Shown here: piece by piece, positions 1 through 8,527 of the stretch
Numbering within the stretch: the first letter of the stretch is position 1
Layout: each line of letters opens with the position of its first letter
Assembly: GCF_965208555.1 (NCBI RefSeq)
Contig: NZ_OZ242342.1
Span: forward strand, 2,170,001 to 2,234,000
Reading direction: 5' to 3'
DNA: 64,000 nt
Source: Poriferisodalis sp965208555
GTDB taxonomy: Bacteria; Actinomycetota; Acidimicrobiia; Acidimicrobiales; Poriferisodalaceae
The notes under the pieces: model-generated
What the model saw: only the letters and a program-made list of their open reading frames with translations
Told to the model about the DNA's origin: nothing
Databases searched by the model: none
Translations under genes and position numbers: made by a program

Positions 1-1486
1 AGATCACCTCCTGCTGCTCTTGGGCTCGCAGGCCCTTCTGCACCAGCGGCAGATTCAGCGAGTCCTGCTGGAAGATCTTGGCGAGCGGCCCGAGCTGGGG
101 AGCGAGCGTCCAATCGTCGTCAAGCCCGAGGTGATGGACCGACGCCGGCGGCGGCCGGTCGGCCGGATCGGGGGGCGCCAGCGGGAACAGCATCACCTCG
201 AAGATGCACTCCTGGGGGTTGTCGCCGTTGGGCCGAAAGCGGTACATGATCGGGTTGAAGCAGCCCCACGGTGACCAGTTGGGAAACACCGAATAGAAGA
301 TGGCGTCGATCATCTCCGCATCGCTGATCGCGTCCAGATCGACGGCGTCGCCCATCTCCTTGCGCACCTGCGCCCGCTTCTGATCGGCGATCCATCCCCG
401 GACGTTGGTCACCTCGGGCGGTGGATCGGGCGTCATGAGCGGCACATCTTCCATCCCCGGAAGCAGGGGGCCGCCGATCCATTTGCACAGATGCGGATCG
501 GCCTGGGTCTGCGGGCCCTCAATGTGGTTGCCGTCGTCGTCGAAGATGCTGACGTTGCCGTCGAGGTCGGCGACCGAGACTCGGGCCTCGTCGACCCGCT
601 CGTAGATGTGTCCGTTCATGGGGTGCCGCCAGCGGGCGAACTGCTTGCCGTCTGCCAGCCGCTCGTACCGCGGCGCGTCGCCGAGGTGCGGGCTTGCGAC
701 GGCGTGCGCGGACATCGCCCGGCTGTAGTTGCCGAAGGCGTCGTAGCGGCTGTTCGCGTCGCCGAGGTTCTCCATGAGCGTCGGGTGGGTCGCCACGACG
801 TGGTAGCTCTCCATGAACGCCTCTTGGCAGGTCTTCCAGTTCATCGGCATGAGCTTCTGGACGTGGACGGCCTTGTAGCGGCGCTCGAAGGGCACGAATT
901 CGAAGTGGTCAGCGAGGTCGCCCAGGTAGTCGCTCAGCGGCGCGGCGTCGCGGTCAGGGTTGATGAACACGAAGCCCTGCCAGGTGCCGACTAGGGCCTC
1001 GGGCAGCCCGTAGTCGGCCATGTCCACATCGGGGAAATCCCACTGGCAGGGGATCTCCTTCATCGAGCCGTCCAGCTCCCAGCACCAGCCGTGAAAGGCG
1101 CACCGCAGGTTTGCGGCGCCGTGTCCGTGCGTCTCGCGCAGCTTGCGGCCCCGATGCAGGCAGGCGTTGCGGTAGGCCTTGATCTGATCGGGGGCGGTGC
1201 GAATGACCAGGAACGACAGGTGCGCGATGTCGTAGACGTGGTAGTCCCCGACCTCGGGAATCTCCTCCTCAAGACAGGCAAGCTGCCAGACGCGGCCCCA
1301 CAGTCGCTCGACTTCGAGGTCGTGCACGTCCTGCGCGTAGTACACCCGGGCCGGCACCCGCGTGTTGCCCGGCTGGTGCTCTCCGACTCGCCGCAGTGCC
1401 TCTGACACGGGGTGCGTGTCGTCGTCGAAGAGCTCGTCGTAGCTGATGCCCGCGGAGCGGCCGGTTCCGGTCAGCGTCTCAGTCAT
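1..1486 (-). CDS. Rieske-type aromatic-ring-hydroxylating oxygenase, alpha subunit (3' end beyond window)
   Basis: Non-heme iron oxygenase that would use electrons from a reductase partner (not seen here) to hydroxylate or demethylate an organic substrate. About 495 codons are visible from ATG 1486 with no stop before the left edge. The Rieske [2Fe-2S] ligands are clear: C109-x-H111 and C129-x-x-H132 (CLHRG, CAFHGW). Further on an NWK...ESYHVVATHP stretch gives the catalytic-domain histidines, and the C-terminal half has the ring-hydroxylating fold signature (VFPNWSPWGC). The ATG overlaps the stop of the upstream TetR gene in an ATGA, so the two are probably co-translated and the TetR is the likely local regulator. 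The substrate cannot be told from sequence. Confidence 0.9.
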   Translation of the reverse strand, partial: MTETLTGTGRSAGISYDELFDDDTHPVSEALRRVGEHQPGNTRVPARVYYAQDVHDLEVERLWGRVWQLACLEEEIPEVGDYHVYDIAHLSFLVIRTAPDQIKAYRNACLHRGRKLRETHGHGAANLRCAFHGWCWELDGSMKEIPCQWDFPDVDMADYGLPEALVGTWQGFVFINPDRDAAPLSDYLGDLADHFEFVPFERRYKAVHVQKLMPMNWKTCQEAFMESYHVVATHPTLMENLGDANSRYDAFGNYSRAMSAHAVASPHLGDAPRYERLADGKQFARWRHPMNGHIYERVDEARVSVADLDGNVSIFDDDGNHIEGPQTQADPHLCKWIGGPLLPGMEDVPLMTPDPPPEVTNVRGWIADQKRAQVRKEMGDAVDLDAISDAEMIDAIFYSVFPNWSPWGCFNPIMYRFRPNGDNPQECIFEVMLFPLAPPDPADRPPPASVHHLGLDDDWTLAPQLGPLAKIFQQDSLNLPLVQKGLRAQEQQEVI

Positions 1487-2088
1487 GGCAATTGATCACT
1501 GTCCATTCTCTGTCTACTGGGATGGTCGTAGATCGCAGCGAGCATCTTGCGGGCTCCGCTCACGATCTCATTTCGGTCGACATCGAGCGCTGCCAGCGAG
1601 TCGATGTGCGCCAGACCCATCAACAAGATGTACGCAGCCTTCACGTCTGCCAGCGACATGCCCGTGTCCTCCATCCAGTCCCGTGCCCGGGTCGAGATCC
1701 AGTCGTCCAGCAGTTCGGCAACGTCGGGGTTGCTGAGCGCAGCAAGATGGATCTCCAGCAGCAGGCGGCGGCCGTCGCCGAATGCGGGGGACAGGAACGT
1801 CTTGATGCCGAGATCGGGATCCGCAGGGCGCACCGGCTGCTGCCCCGCCAGCCCGTAGAGCTGGGCCCGGCAGGCCTCCACCAGCAGCTCGCGCTTGTTG
1901 GCGAAGTGGTTGTAGATCGCCGGTGTCGACACATCGGCCCGACGGGCGACATCGGTCAGGGTCACTCCTTCGAAGCCGTGCTCGATGCACGCGGTGATGG
2001 CCGACCTGAGCAGGCGCTCCCGCGTGGGAACGCCGTCGGCATCTTCTTTGGGAGGTCGACCGACCGGTCGCGTCGTGGGTTCGGACAT
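1483..2088 (-). CDS. TetR/AcrR-family transcriptional regulator
   Basis: A 201-residue repressor-type protein. After a short basic tail (RPVGRPPK) comes the TetR helix-turn-helix, residues about 18-65, with the typical TLTDVARRADVS...YNHF pattern; the rest is a divergent ligand-binding domain. I chose ATG 2088 because the longer frame upstream is low-complexity and lacks family similarity. It is the first gene of a two-gene unit with the Rieske oxygenase (4-base ATGA overlap) and is divergent from the flavoprotein at 2165, with 76 bases between them for shared control. It probably senses the oxygenase substrate or product; that is inference from position. Confidence 0.92.
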   Translation of the reverse strand: MSEPTTRPVGRPPKEDADGVPTRERLLRSAITACIEHGFEGVTLTDVARRADVSTPAIYNHFANKRELLVEACRAQLYGLAGQQPVRPADPDLGIKTFLSPAFGDGRRLLLEIHLAALSNPDVAELLDDWISTRARDWMEDTGMSLADVKAAYILLMGLAHIDSLAALDVDRNEIVSGARKMLAAIYDHPSRQRMDSDQLP

Positions 2089-2164
2089 GCCGGTGTCAGT
2101 ATGGGCCACCGGCCCGGACCTCGTCGGCTGAGCGATCCGGCGTCGGGATCGGCAGGCTGTAGCG

Positions 2165-3421
2165 GTGCCGCACCGGGACATGATCGTGATCGGGGCTGGT
2201 CCCGCCGGTGCGGCGGCCGCCATGCGCGCTGCGCGGGCCGGCATCAACGTGACGGCGTTCGAGAAGGGCGCACCGGGGCGCGACAAGGTCTGCGGTGACG
2301 GTCTGACACCGCGTGCGGTTGCCGCGCTCGACGAGCTGGGCGTCTCGCTGGACGATGCACACCGCATCGCCGGGTTGCGCATGATCGCCGGGCAGCGTGT
2401 GCGCGAGCTGGACTGGCCCGCGAACGGGCAGTTCGGTCCCTACGGGGCGGTGTGGCCCCGCCGCCGGCTGGACAGCGCACTCTGCGACGGTGCTGCGGCG
2501 GCCGGCGCCGAGCTGTGCTTCGGCACCGAGGCGTTGCCGATCCTCGAAAACGGCCGCGCCGTCGGCGTCACCGCCGGCGGTGAGCGCTGGACCGCCGATC
2601 TGGTCGTGCTGGCAGCGGGCGCCCAGGGCCAGGCGGCCCGCATGCTGGGTGCGCTGCGCGATCCCGACGAGCCGTTCGGCCTCGCCATCCGCACCTACGC
2701 CGAGACACCCCGCCACGCCGAGGAGTACCTCGAGGCGTGCCTGACGCTGCGCGACCCCGACGGCACCGCCGTGCCCGGCTACGGCTGGCTCTTCCCCGCC
2801 GGCGACGGCACCGTCAACGTCGGCGTCGGCGCGCTCAGCACCATGAAGGGCTTCGCGAAGCTGAACCTGAACCGGCTCTGCGACAGCTACCGCGACCTGG
2901 TGGCCGAGAGCTGGCAGCTCGGCCCCTACCTGGAGCGTCCCCGGGCGTGGCGCCTGCCGATGAGCGCGGTGCGGCGGCACGGCCCCGGCTGGGTGGCCAT
3001 CGGCGATGCGGCCGGGCTGATCAACCCGATGAACGGCGAGGGCATCGACTACGGCCTCGAGACCGGCATCCTCGCCGCCGATCTCTTCGCGGCCGATCCC
3101 ACCGCAGTGCCCGACACCTATGACCGGCTCGTGGCCGACCGCTTCGACGCCTTCCTACGCACCGGCCGGCGCTTCTCGTTCCTGATCGGGCACCCGCGCA
3201 TCCTGCGGACAGGCCTGCGGCTGGCGGTGGGCACCGATGCCATCGCGCGTCTCACCCTGCAGGTCATGGGCAACCTCATCGACAACGAGACCCCCGGCGC
3301 TGCGGGCCGGGTGCTGAACGTGGCTGACGCCGCGCTGGCGGCGGTCTCGCCGGCGCTCCGCCGCCTGCACCGGCGCCGCACCGCCCGCACCCGCGGCACC
3401 CTTCCCTCGGGAGGGTCCTGA
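2165..3421 (+). CDS. Geranylgeranyl-reductase-family FAD oxidoreductase
   Basis: FAD-dependent reductase of the group that saturates isoprenoid chains (geranylgeranyl groups, or the menaquinone side chain as in mycobacterial MenJ). The 418-residue protein starts with a Rossmann FAD motif (VIGAGPAGAAAA), has the family's CGDGLTPRAV motif near residue 43 and the second FAD-binding motif GDAAGLINPMNGEGIDYG near residue 280. The listed start is GTG 2165; ATG 2180 (MIVIGAGP) is equally possible. It diverges from the TetR gene. A role in quinone or lipid prenyl reduction is the best guess; a generic FAD monooxygenase is less likely because of the CGDGLTPRAV motif. Confidence 0.88.
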   Translation: MPHRDMIVIGAGPAGAAAAMRAARAGINVTAFEKGAPGRDKVCGDGLTPRAVAALDELGVSLDDAHRIAGLRMIAGQRVRELDWPANGQFGPYGAVWPRRRLDSALCDGAAAAGAELCFGTEALPILENGRAVGVTAGGERWTADLVVLAAGAQGQAARMLGALRDPDEPFGLAIRTYAETPRHAEEYLEACLTLRDPDGTAVPGYGWLFPAGDGTVNVGVGALSTMKGFAKLNLNRLCDSYRDLVAESWQLGPYLERPRAWRLPMSAVRRHGPGWVAIGDAAGLINPMNGEGIDYGLETGILAADLFAADPTAVPDTYDRLVADRFDAFLRTGRRFSFLIGHPRILRTGLRLAVGTDAIARLTLQVMGNLIDNETPGAAGRVLNVADAALAAVSPALRRLHRRRTARTRGTLPSGGS

Positions 3422-3460
3422 GGCCGACCCCTCTGCGGGCGGCCGCTACGGTGGCTCGCC

Positions 3461-4306
3461 GTGACTGCAGTGCTGCTCGACGGCCAGGCACTGGCCGAAC
3501 AGATCAAGGAAGACCTGCGCATCCGGATCACCCAGGAAGACCTGCGGCCGGGGCTCGGCACGATCCTCGTCGGTGACGATCCGGCGTCGCACAGCTATGT
3601 CGGGGCCAAGATCCGCGACTGCGGCGAAGTCGGCATCGCCTCGATCCACGAGGCGCTCCCTGCCGACATCACCCAGGCCGAGCTGGACGCGGTCATCGAG
3701 CGCTTCAACGCCGACCCGGCGGTGCATGCCTACATCGTGCAACTCCCGCTGCCTCGCCAGCTCGACGAGGAAGCGGCGCTGCTGGCCATCGATCCCGACA
3801 AGGACGCCGACGGCCTGCATCCGGTGAACCTGGGCCGGCTGGTCATGGGCGTCGACGGGCCGCTGCCGTGCACGCCCCGCGGCATCCAGGTGATGCTCGA
3901 GCACTACGGCGTGCCGGTGGAGGGGCGACATGTGGTGGTGGTGGGCCGCGGCCTCACCATCGGCCGGCCCATGGCGCTGCTGATGGCGCTGAAGCGGCCG
4001 GTGGCGAACGCGGCCGTCACGGTCGTGCACACCGGTGTCGCCGACCTAGGCGCCTACACCCGTCATGCCGACATCGTCATCGCGGCGGCCGGAGTGCCTG
4101 GCCTCATCACGCCGGACATGGTGAAGCCGGGCGCCGCTGTGGTCGGCGGCGGCATCACCCGCGAGGGCCGCAAGATCCTGTCCGACGTGGACGAGTCGGT
4201 CGGCGAGGTGGCCGGCTGGGTCACGCCCCGGCTGGGCGGCGTCGGCCCGATGACCCGCGCCATGCTGCTGGCCAACACCGTCGACGCCGCCGCTGCGGCC
4301 GGTTGA
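3461..4306 (+). CDS. folD: Bifunctional methylenetetrahydrofolate dehydrogenase / methenyltetrahydrofolate cyclohydrolase
   Basis: Interconverts 5,10-methylene-, 5,10-methenyl- and 10-formyl-tetrahydrofolate in the cytoplasm using NADP. The 281-residue length is normal for FolD. The active-site Y46...K50 pair (YVGAK) is present, followed by VQLPLP, DKDADGLHPVN, PCTPRGIQ, the nucleotide-binding VVVVGRGLTIGRP and GGGI motifs. GTG 3461 is chosen because the family N-terminus starts there. It lies 39 bases after the geranylgeranyl-reductase-like gene and could be co-transcribed with it. The 10-formyl-THF it makes would serve PurN and PurH, which are encoded about 6 kb away. Confidence 0.97.
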   Translation: MTAVLLDGQALAEQIKEDLRIRITQEDLRPGLGTILVGDDPASHSYVGAKIRDCGEVGIASIHEALPADITQAELDAVIERFNADPAVHAYIVQLPLPRQLDEEAALLAIDPDKDADGLHPVNLGRLVMGVDGPLPCTPRGIQVMLEHYGVPVEGRHVVVVGRGLTIGRPMALLMALKRPVANAAVTVVHTGVADLGAYTRHADIVIAAAGVPGLITPDMVKPGAAVVGGGITREGRKILSDVDESVGEVAGWVTPRLGGVGPMTRAMLLANTVDAAAAAG

Positions 4307-4444
4307 GCCACTGCCGATCCCAGCGTGTCGGCGTGGCCCGATGGGCACGGCGGTGACGCAGGTGCGGTTGCCGGGCCGCTGCGCTAGAAACGCCCGCAGC
4401 CCCGCAGGCTGGCGCGCCTGCTCACACCAGCGATGGAGAGAACA

Positions 4445-5434
4445 GTGAACGATCCCGTACGAGTTGCTGTCACGGGGGCCGCCGGCCAGATCGGCTACAG
4501 CCTGTTGTTCCGGATCGCGTCGGGCGCCATGCTCGGCCCTGAACAGCCGGTCGAGCTGCGCATGCTGGAGATCCCTCCGGCGATGGGCGCGCTCGACGGC
4601 GTGATGATGGAACTCGACGACTGCGCCTTCCCGCTGCTGGCGTCACGCACCGGCACCTCGGATCCCAACGAGGCCTTCGAGGGTGCCGACTACGCGCTGC
4701 TCGTGGGCTCGATGCCCCGCAAGGCCGGGATGGAGCGCAGCGATCTGCTGGAGGCGAACGGCGGCATCTTCACCACCCAGGGCAAGGCGCTCAGCGATTC
4801 GGCCAACCCGAGCGTGCGAGTGCTGGTGGTGGGCAACCCGGCCAACACCAACTGCCTGATCGCCATGCGCAATGCGCCCGGAATTGCTGACGGGCAATTC
4901 ACGGCCATGACCCGCCTCGACCACAACCGGGCGATCGCCCAGCTGGCCAACAAGGCCGGCGTGTCGGTGAACGACGTGACCCGCATGACCATCTGGGGCA
5001 ACCACTCCGCCACCCAGTATCCCGACATCTTCCATGCCGAGGTGGGCGGTCACAACGCAGCAGCCCTGGTGGACGATCAAGCGTGGCTGGAGGACGATTT
5101 CATCCCCACCGTGCAGCAGCGCGGCGCAGCCATCATCAACGCCCGGGGCGCCTCGTCTGCGGCGTCGGCGGCGTCGGCCGCGGTGGATCACATGCGCAAC
5201 TGGGCGTCGGACACCCCTGGCGGCGACTGGGTCTCCATGGGCATCCCGTCCACCGGCGATTACGGCGCCCCCGAGGGCATCATCACCTCGTACCCGGTGA
5301 CCGTGTCAGGCGGCCAGTACCACGTCGTGACCGGCCTCGAGCTCGACGACTTCAGCCGCTCCCGCATCGAAGCCTCCTGGGCCGAACTCGTCGACGAGCG
5401 CGACACCGTCGCAGGCTTAGGCCTTCTCGGCTGA
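4445..5434 (+). CDS. mdh: NAD-dependent malate dehydrogenase
   Basis: Oxidises L-malate to oxaloacetate in the TCA cycle. The protein of about 329 residues carries the N-terminal NAD-binding motif VTGAAGQIGYSLLF, the substrate-loop arginines in GSMPRKAGMERSDLL, the VVGNPANTNCL block and the catalytic WGNHS histidine. It is the cytoplasmic (LDH-like) MDH type typical of actinobacteria. An ATG at 4433 is in frame, but the GGAGAG that would follow it sits correctly as a ribosome binding site for GTG 4445, so I prefer GTG. It follows folD by about 140 bases and converges on the VapBC pair. Confidence 0.96.
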   Translation: MNDPVRVAVTGAAGQIGYSLLFRIASGAMLGPEQPVELRMLEIPPAMGALDGVMMELDDCAFPLLASRTGTSDPNEAFEGADYALLVGSMPRKAGMERSDLLEANGGIFTTQGKALSDSANPSVRVLVVGNPANTNCLIAMRNAPGIADGQFTAMTRLDHNRAIAQLANKAGVSVNDVTRMTIWGNHSATQYPDIFHAEVGGHNAAALVDDQAWLEDDFIPTVQQRGAAIINARGASSAASAASAAVDHMRNWASDTPGGDWVSMGIPSTGDYGAPEGIITSYPVTVSGGQYHVVTGLELDDFSRSRIEASWAELVDERDTVAGLGLLG

Positions 5435-5446
5435 GTGAACCGCCGT

Positions 5447-5848
5447 TCAGCTCAGCTGGACGTGATGAATGGCGATCCCGAGGTTCGGCGCCCGGGTGAG
5501 CCTGCCGTCGGCTGTGAGCAGCGGTGCATCGAGAAGCTGCGCTGCGGCGACGTACAGCGCGTCGTATGCGCTCACGTTGTGGCGGTTATGCCACGCGGTC
5601 ACGAGCAGATCCCGATGGGGGACGCGTCTGATCGGCACGGCCGCGGCATCTCGCAGCGCTGTCTCGGCACGCCCAGTTGGCAGCTTCTCACTGGCGACAT
5701 GGCGTCGCAGTATCGACAAGATCTCCGCGTCGAGCATCTCGGGCGCGGCCAACTGGCGGTCGCGAATGATGTCCTCGACGCGCCGCCCTTCCGGGGTGCG
5801 AAGCAGGTACTCAACCGCCACCGAGGCGTCGACGATGTAGCCAGTCAC
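5447..5848 (-). CDS. vapC: VapC-type PIN-domain toxin
   Basis: Putative site-specific ribonuclease toxin. The 133 residues form one PIN domain: the first acidic residue in YIVDASVAVEYLL, a middle acidic residue in APEMLDAEIL, and the C-terminal SAYDALYVAAAQLL plus TADGRL motifs. Its ATG overlaps the stop of the antitoxin gene by 4 bases (ATGA), standard for vapBC operons. It is convergent with mdh. The catalytic acidic residues appear intact, so the toxin is probably active. Confidence 0.92.
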   Translation of the reverse strand: MTGYIVDASVAVEYLLRTPEGRRVEDIIRDRQLAAPEMLDAEILSILRRHVASEKLPTGRAETALRDAAAVPIRRVPHRDLLVTAWHNRHNVSAYDALYVAAAQLLDAPLLTADGRLTRAPNLGIAIHHVQLS

Positions 5849-6084
5849 GTGAGGCCGAGCTCCTCGTCCCGTTCACGGCGCGCTTCGTGCAGCGCGGCGA
5901 CCGAGTCAAGACTCACATCCAGCGGGGGTCGCTGTTCAAGGCGCTCCTGCCATTCGGACCACTCGAGCTCGCGTTCGAGGGCCTGCAGCACGACGGCGCT
6001 CATCGAACTGTTGCGCTGTTGGGCACAGCGTCGCAGCCGCTCGTGAAGCTCATCGGGCAGGTTCCTGACCTGGAGATGTGCCAT
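5845..6084 (-). CDS. vapB: VapB/FitA-like ribbon-helix-helix antitoxin
   Basis: A 79-residue protein whose first 45 residues form a FitA-like ribbon-helix-helix DNA-binding domain (LQVRNLPDELHERLRR...MSAVVLQALERE). The acidic and basic C-terminal tail (HEARRERDEELGLT) would wrap the cognate PIN toxin. First gene of the operon, overlapping vapC by 4 bases. The 5' region just upstream (6085-6130) is AT-richer than its surroundings, including short A/T runs, and probably holds the autoregulated promoter. Confidence 0.9.
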   Translation of the reverse strand: MAHLQVRNLPDELHERLRRCAQQRNSSMSAVVLQALERELEWSEWQERLEQRPPLDVSLDSVAALHEARRERDEELGLT

Positions 6085-6232
6085 CGCATGAATCTAGCAT
6101 GAAAAATTCATGTAAATTGCCTGCACCCGATGTGACGGTCCGAGTGCGAAAATCACTGAAATTCATCTACCAAGTGTGACGCATGCCGTCGTCGAGGACG
6201 CAATTGTTTTCTTTGGGAGTTTGATTCGCTGC

Positions 6233-6517
6233 TCAGATCTGGATGTTGCGAACCGACAATGCGTGCTTGCGGGCCGCTTCCATGAGAGGTTCGTTCTCAT
6301 TGGCCTGCGCGCAACAGATCTCTGCATCCAGAAAGCGAGCGGCAGCCAGTGCTTCGAGCGACAGCAGGTTGAGGCGGGCGCCGTCGCGGATGAGTTCGCC
6401 CATCGGCCAGCCGAGCGTGCGAAGAGACACCAGCTCGATCGATGCCGGCAGCTCGATGACCGCGGCGATGACACTGGCCGCAATCTCGGGTGACACATTC
6501 CCGAGCTGACGCGACAT
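6233..6517 (-). CDS. Hypothetical protein, possible decayed PIN-domain remnant
   Basis: A 94-residue reading frame. The second half (LNLLSLEALAAARFLDAEICC...EAARKHALSVRNI) resembles the end of a VapC PIN domain, where SLDALHLA-like helix and a strand after AA...GL are expected, but the first acidic residue and the central fold are missing. It lies just beyond an intact VapBC pair, a common place for toxin fragments. It could be a truncated toxin, or a chance frame. No partner antitoxin or ribosome binding site is evident. Confidence 0.35.
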   Translation of the reverse strand: MSRQLGNVSPEIAASVIAAVIELPASIELVSLRTLGWPMGELIRDGARLNLLSLEALAAARFLDAEICCAQANENEPLMEAARKHALSVRNIQI

Positions 6518-6646
6518 CGACCCGACTACAGCTTGATCAGCGAACGCTCGGCAGAGACGGTGGCACGCACGACCGCCGCGGACGTAGTGGTTTTCTGGGC
6601 ACGTGGGACTCCAACTGGACGGCAGCCCGCCGGGAAGGGCAGAGCA

Positions 6647-8446
6647 TCAGCTGTCGGGGCCGTAGGTGTAGCGGCCTATGGCGTCAAGGGTGAGCTGACG
6701 CAGGGCGTTGCAGCTGCCCAAGCGGATGATGAGCGGTTCGTTGGCGATCATGGCGAAGGTGAGCACGTCGCCGTTGGGGGCGGTGCTGACCCCGGCGATG
6801 GACGAGCTGTCGTTGAGCTGGCCGCCCTTGGCGTAGACCGTGTTGGTCGAGCCGCCGGGCGCAGCAGGCCGCGGTCCGCAGCTCTGCAGCGTTGGGGTTC
6901 GACCAGCGATGGAAAGCGACGCCGCGAAGCGGGAATCGTCACCGGCCAGCAGCAGCAGCTGCGCGGCTGCCTCGCAGGTCATGCGGTTGTGAACTGACAG
7001 TCCCGACCCGTCCACCAGGACGACGCCATCAGCGGCGCTGCCCAGGAGATCGCGCAGCGCAGTCGTCGCAGCGGCCGCCGAGGCTGCCCGGGACGAATCG
7101 CCGCGGTGCCGGCCGATCTGCTTGAACAGCATCTCCGCCGGCGTGTTCTCCGAGATTCTCAGTATCCGAACCAGCATGTCCTCAACCGGCGGTGAGGTGA
7201 TGCTGCCCAGCGAGGTCGAATCGCTCGCCGACGGGGCGCTGCCCGAACGGGGCCGGTGCCGGATCACCAGGCCCTGGGCTTCGAGCAGGTCGTCGAAGTC
7301 CGACGCCGCAGCCTGGGTCGCATCCGCGCTGCGAGTGTGGCTCAGCCGGCTGACGGTGTAGGGCGAGTAGCCGTCGTTGATGACCAAACCCGACAGGACG
7401 CCGACGAAGTTCTGCGACATGTACGACTGCTTCCACACCGGCGGCGTGTCCGGCGTTGCGCCGGGCGGGTAGTGCGAGGTGTAGGTCTGCTCGCCGTCGG
7501 CGAACCACGATCCGTCCCCGACGATCGCACCGTCGATGGTGTCGATGCCGTGAGCGTCGAGCGCCGCCATGACGTCGTCCGCCAGCTTCGTCACGTCCGT
7601 GTAGGGGCGCTCAGGGACAATCCGGTTGATGTAGCCAGGCGTGGCCAGCACCGGGTCGCCGCCGCCGATCAGGTAGAGGTCACCCCGCAGCACGCCGTCG
7701 CTGGCCGCGGCGAGCGCTCCGGCATCGGCAACCACCCGGGTGGTGAACGTCGCATCGGCGCCCAGCTCGCTGAGCACCACGGAGGCGGTCGCGAGTTTGA
7801 TGAGCGACGCCGGCAGCAGCGGGGTGCCGGTCTGATGCTCGAAGACCGGCTCGCCGTTGCGGTACAGCGACATGCACATGTCGTCGGGGGCATCGCTGGA
7901 CCGCAGCGCAGCCGAGAATTCGGTCACCAGCCGCTGCTGCCAGGCGGGAGTGTCGTCGTCGGGCTGGTCGCCGCTGCCATCAGAGGCGCTTGGGTCCTCG
8001 CCGGCTGCGAGCGCCGCCGCGACGGCGCCCACAGCGGCCGCGGTCTCCCAGCGGTCCGCGCCCCATACGCGGATCATGTCGCGGCCCGACAGCTTGGCGT
8101 TCGGCACGGCGGCGGGCCCGCCGACCACGTAGCCGCCGCTCGCTGCTGCGGCCAGCCTGTCCAGCTGGGCCTGCGGGAATGGCTCGTCGCGTCCCCCGGC
8201 CAGCACGATGCAGCTCGTGGATCCGAGCACGCCCGCAAGCGTGACGGCCGAGTAGATGTCGGACTGAGCGTCAGCGTCGGATGCGACGATCACCGGCACG
8301 GCGCCGGCGCAGTCGCCCAGCACCGCGGGCGGCGGCAGCGTTGCCGACCCGGCCGATGTCGCCTGTGCGCCGGCGCTCGTGGGCCACATTCCCACCAGGC
8401 CCGCGACAACGAGGGTCGCCGCGATTGCGTTCGATATTCGTCCCAC
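6647..8446 (-). CDS. dacB: D-alanyl-D-alanine carboxypeptidase/endopeptidase (PBP4 type, S13) with CWB2-like N-terminal domain
   Basis: Extracytoplasmic peptidoglycan hydrolase trimming or cleaving D-Ala cross-links. A signal peptide (residues 1-28, ending AGA) is followed by a region of about 100 residues resembling a cell-wall-binding-repeat-2 (CWB2) unit (IVLAGG..., VVGGPAAV, WGADRWETAAAVG). The catalytic S13 domain follows, with S214-L-I-K217 (nucleophile and general base), S432-E-N and K540-G-G in place of the usual KTG. GTG 8446 is the chosen start, directly before the signal peptide. The acidic serine-rich linker at about 150-165 separates the two domains. It is downstream of purH on the same strand, separated by a tandem hairpin. 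Confidence 0.9.
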   Translation of the reverse strand: MGRISNAIAATLVVAGLVGMWPTSAGAQATSAGSATLPPPAVLGDCAGAVPVIVASDADAQSDIYSAVTLAGVLGSTSCIVLAGGRDEPFPQAQLDRLAAAASGGYVVGGPAAVPNAKLSGRDMIRVWGADRWETAAAVGAVAAALAAGEDPSASDGSGDQPDDDTPAWQQRLVTEFSAALRSSDAPDDMCMSLYRNGEPVFEHQTGTPLLPASLIKLATASVVLSELGADATFTTRVVADAGALAAASDGVLRGDLYLIGGGDPVLATPGYINRIVPERPYTDVTKLADDVMAALDAHGIDTIDGAIVGDGSWFADGEQTYTSHYPPGATPDTPPVWKQSYMSQNFVGVLSGLVINDGYSPYTVSRLSHTRSADATQAAASDFDDLLEAQGLVIRHRPRSGSAPSASDSTSLGSITSPPVEDMLVRILRISENTPAEMLFKQIGRHRGDSSRAASAAAATTALRDLLGSAADGVVLVDGSGLSVHNRMTCEAAAQLLLLAGDDSRFAASLSIAGRTPTLQSCGPRPAAPGGSTNTVYAKGGQLNDSSSIAGVSTAPNGDVLTFAMIANEPLIIRLGSCNALRQLTLDAIGRYTYGPDS

Positions 8447-8465
8447 TAGTGCCGACTGTGCCTAT

Positions 8466-8527
8466 TGGTTCCGGCACTCATCAGTGCCGCCTGCGTCCGA
8501 TGGTTCCGGCACTCATCAGTGCCGGAA
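8466..8527. terminator. Tandem hairpin pair, 35-bp period, at the end of purH
   Basis: Two perfect 24-bp direct copies (8466-8489 and 8501-8524), each containing the inverted repeat CGGCACT-catc-AGTGCCG. The second copy extends to a 10-bp stem (8504-8527) and contains the purH stop codon (8516-8518). No T-run follows, so it may be a bidirectional terminator or a 3'-end stabiliser between purH and the PBP4 gene rather than a classical rho-independent terminator. Confidence 0.6.

Noticed and set aside
7256..8449. 397-residue plus-strand frame opposite the PBP4-type gene
   Set aside because: Antisense shadow; the minus-strand gene has signal peptide and complete S13 motifs.
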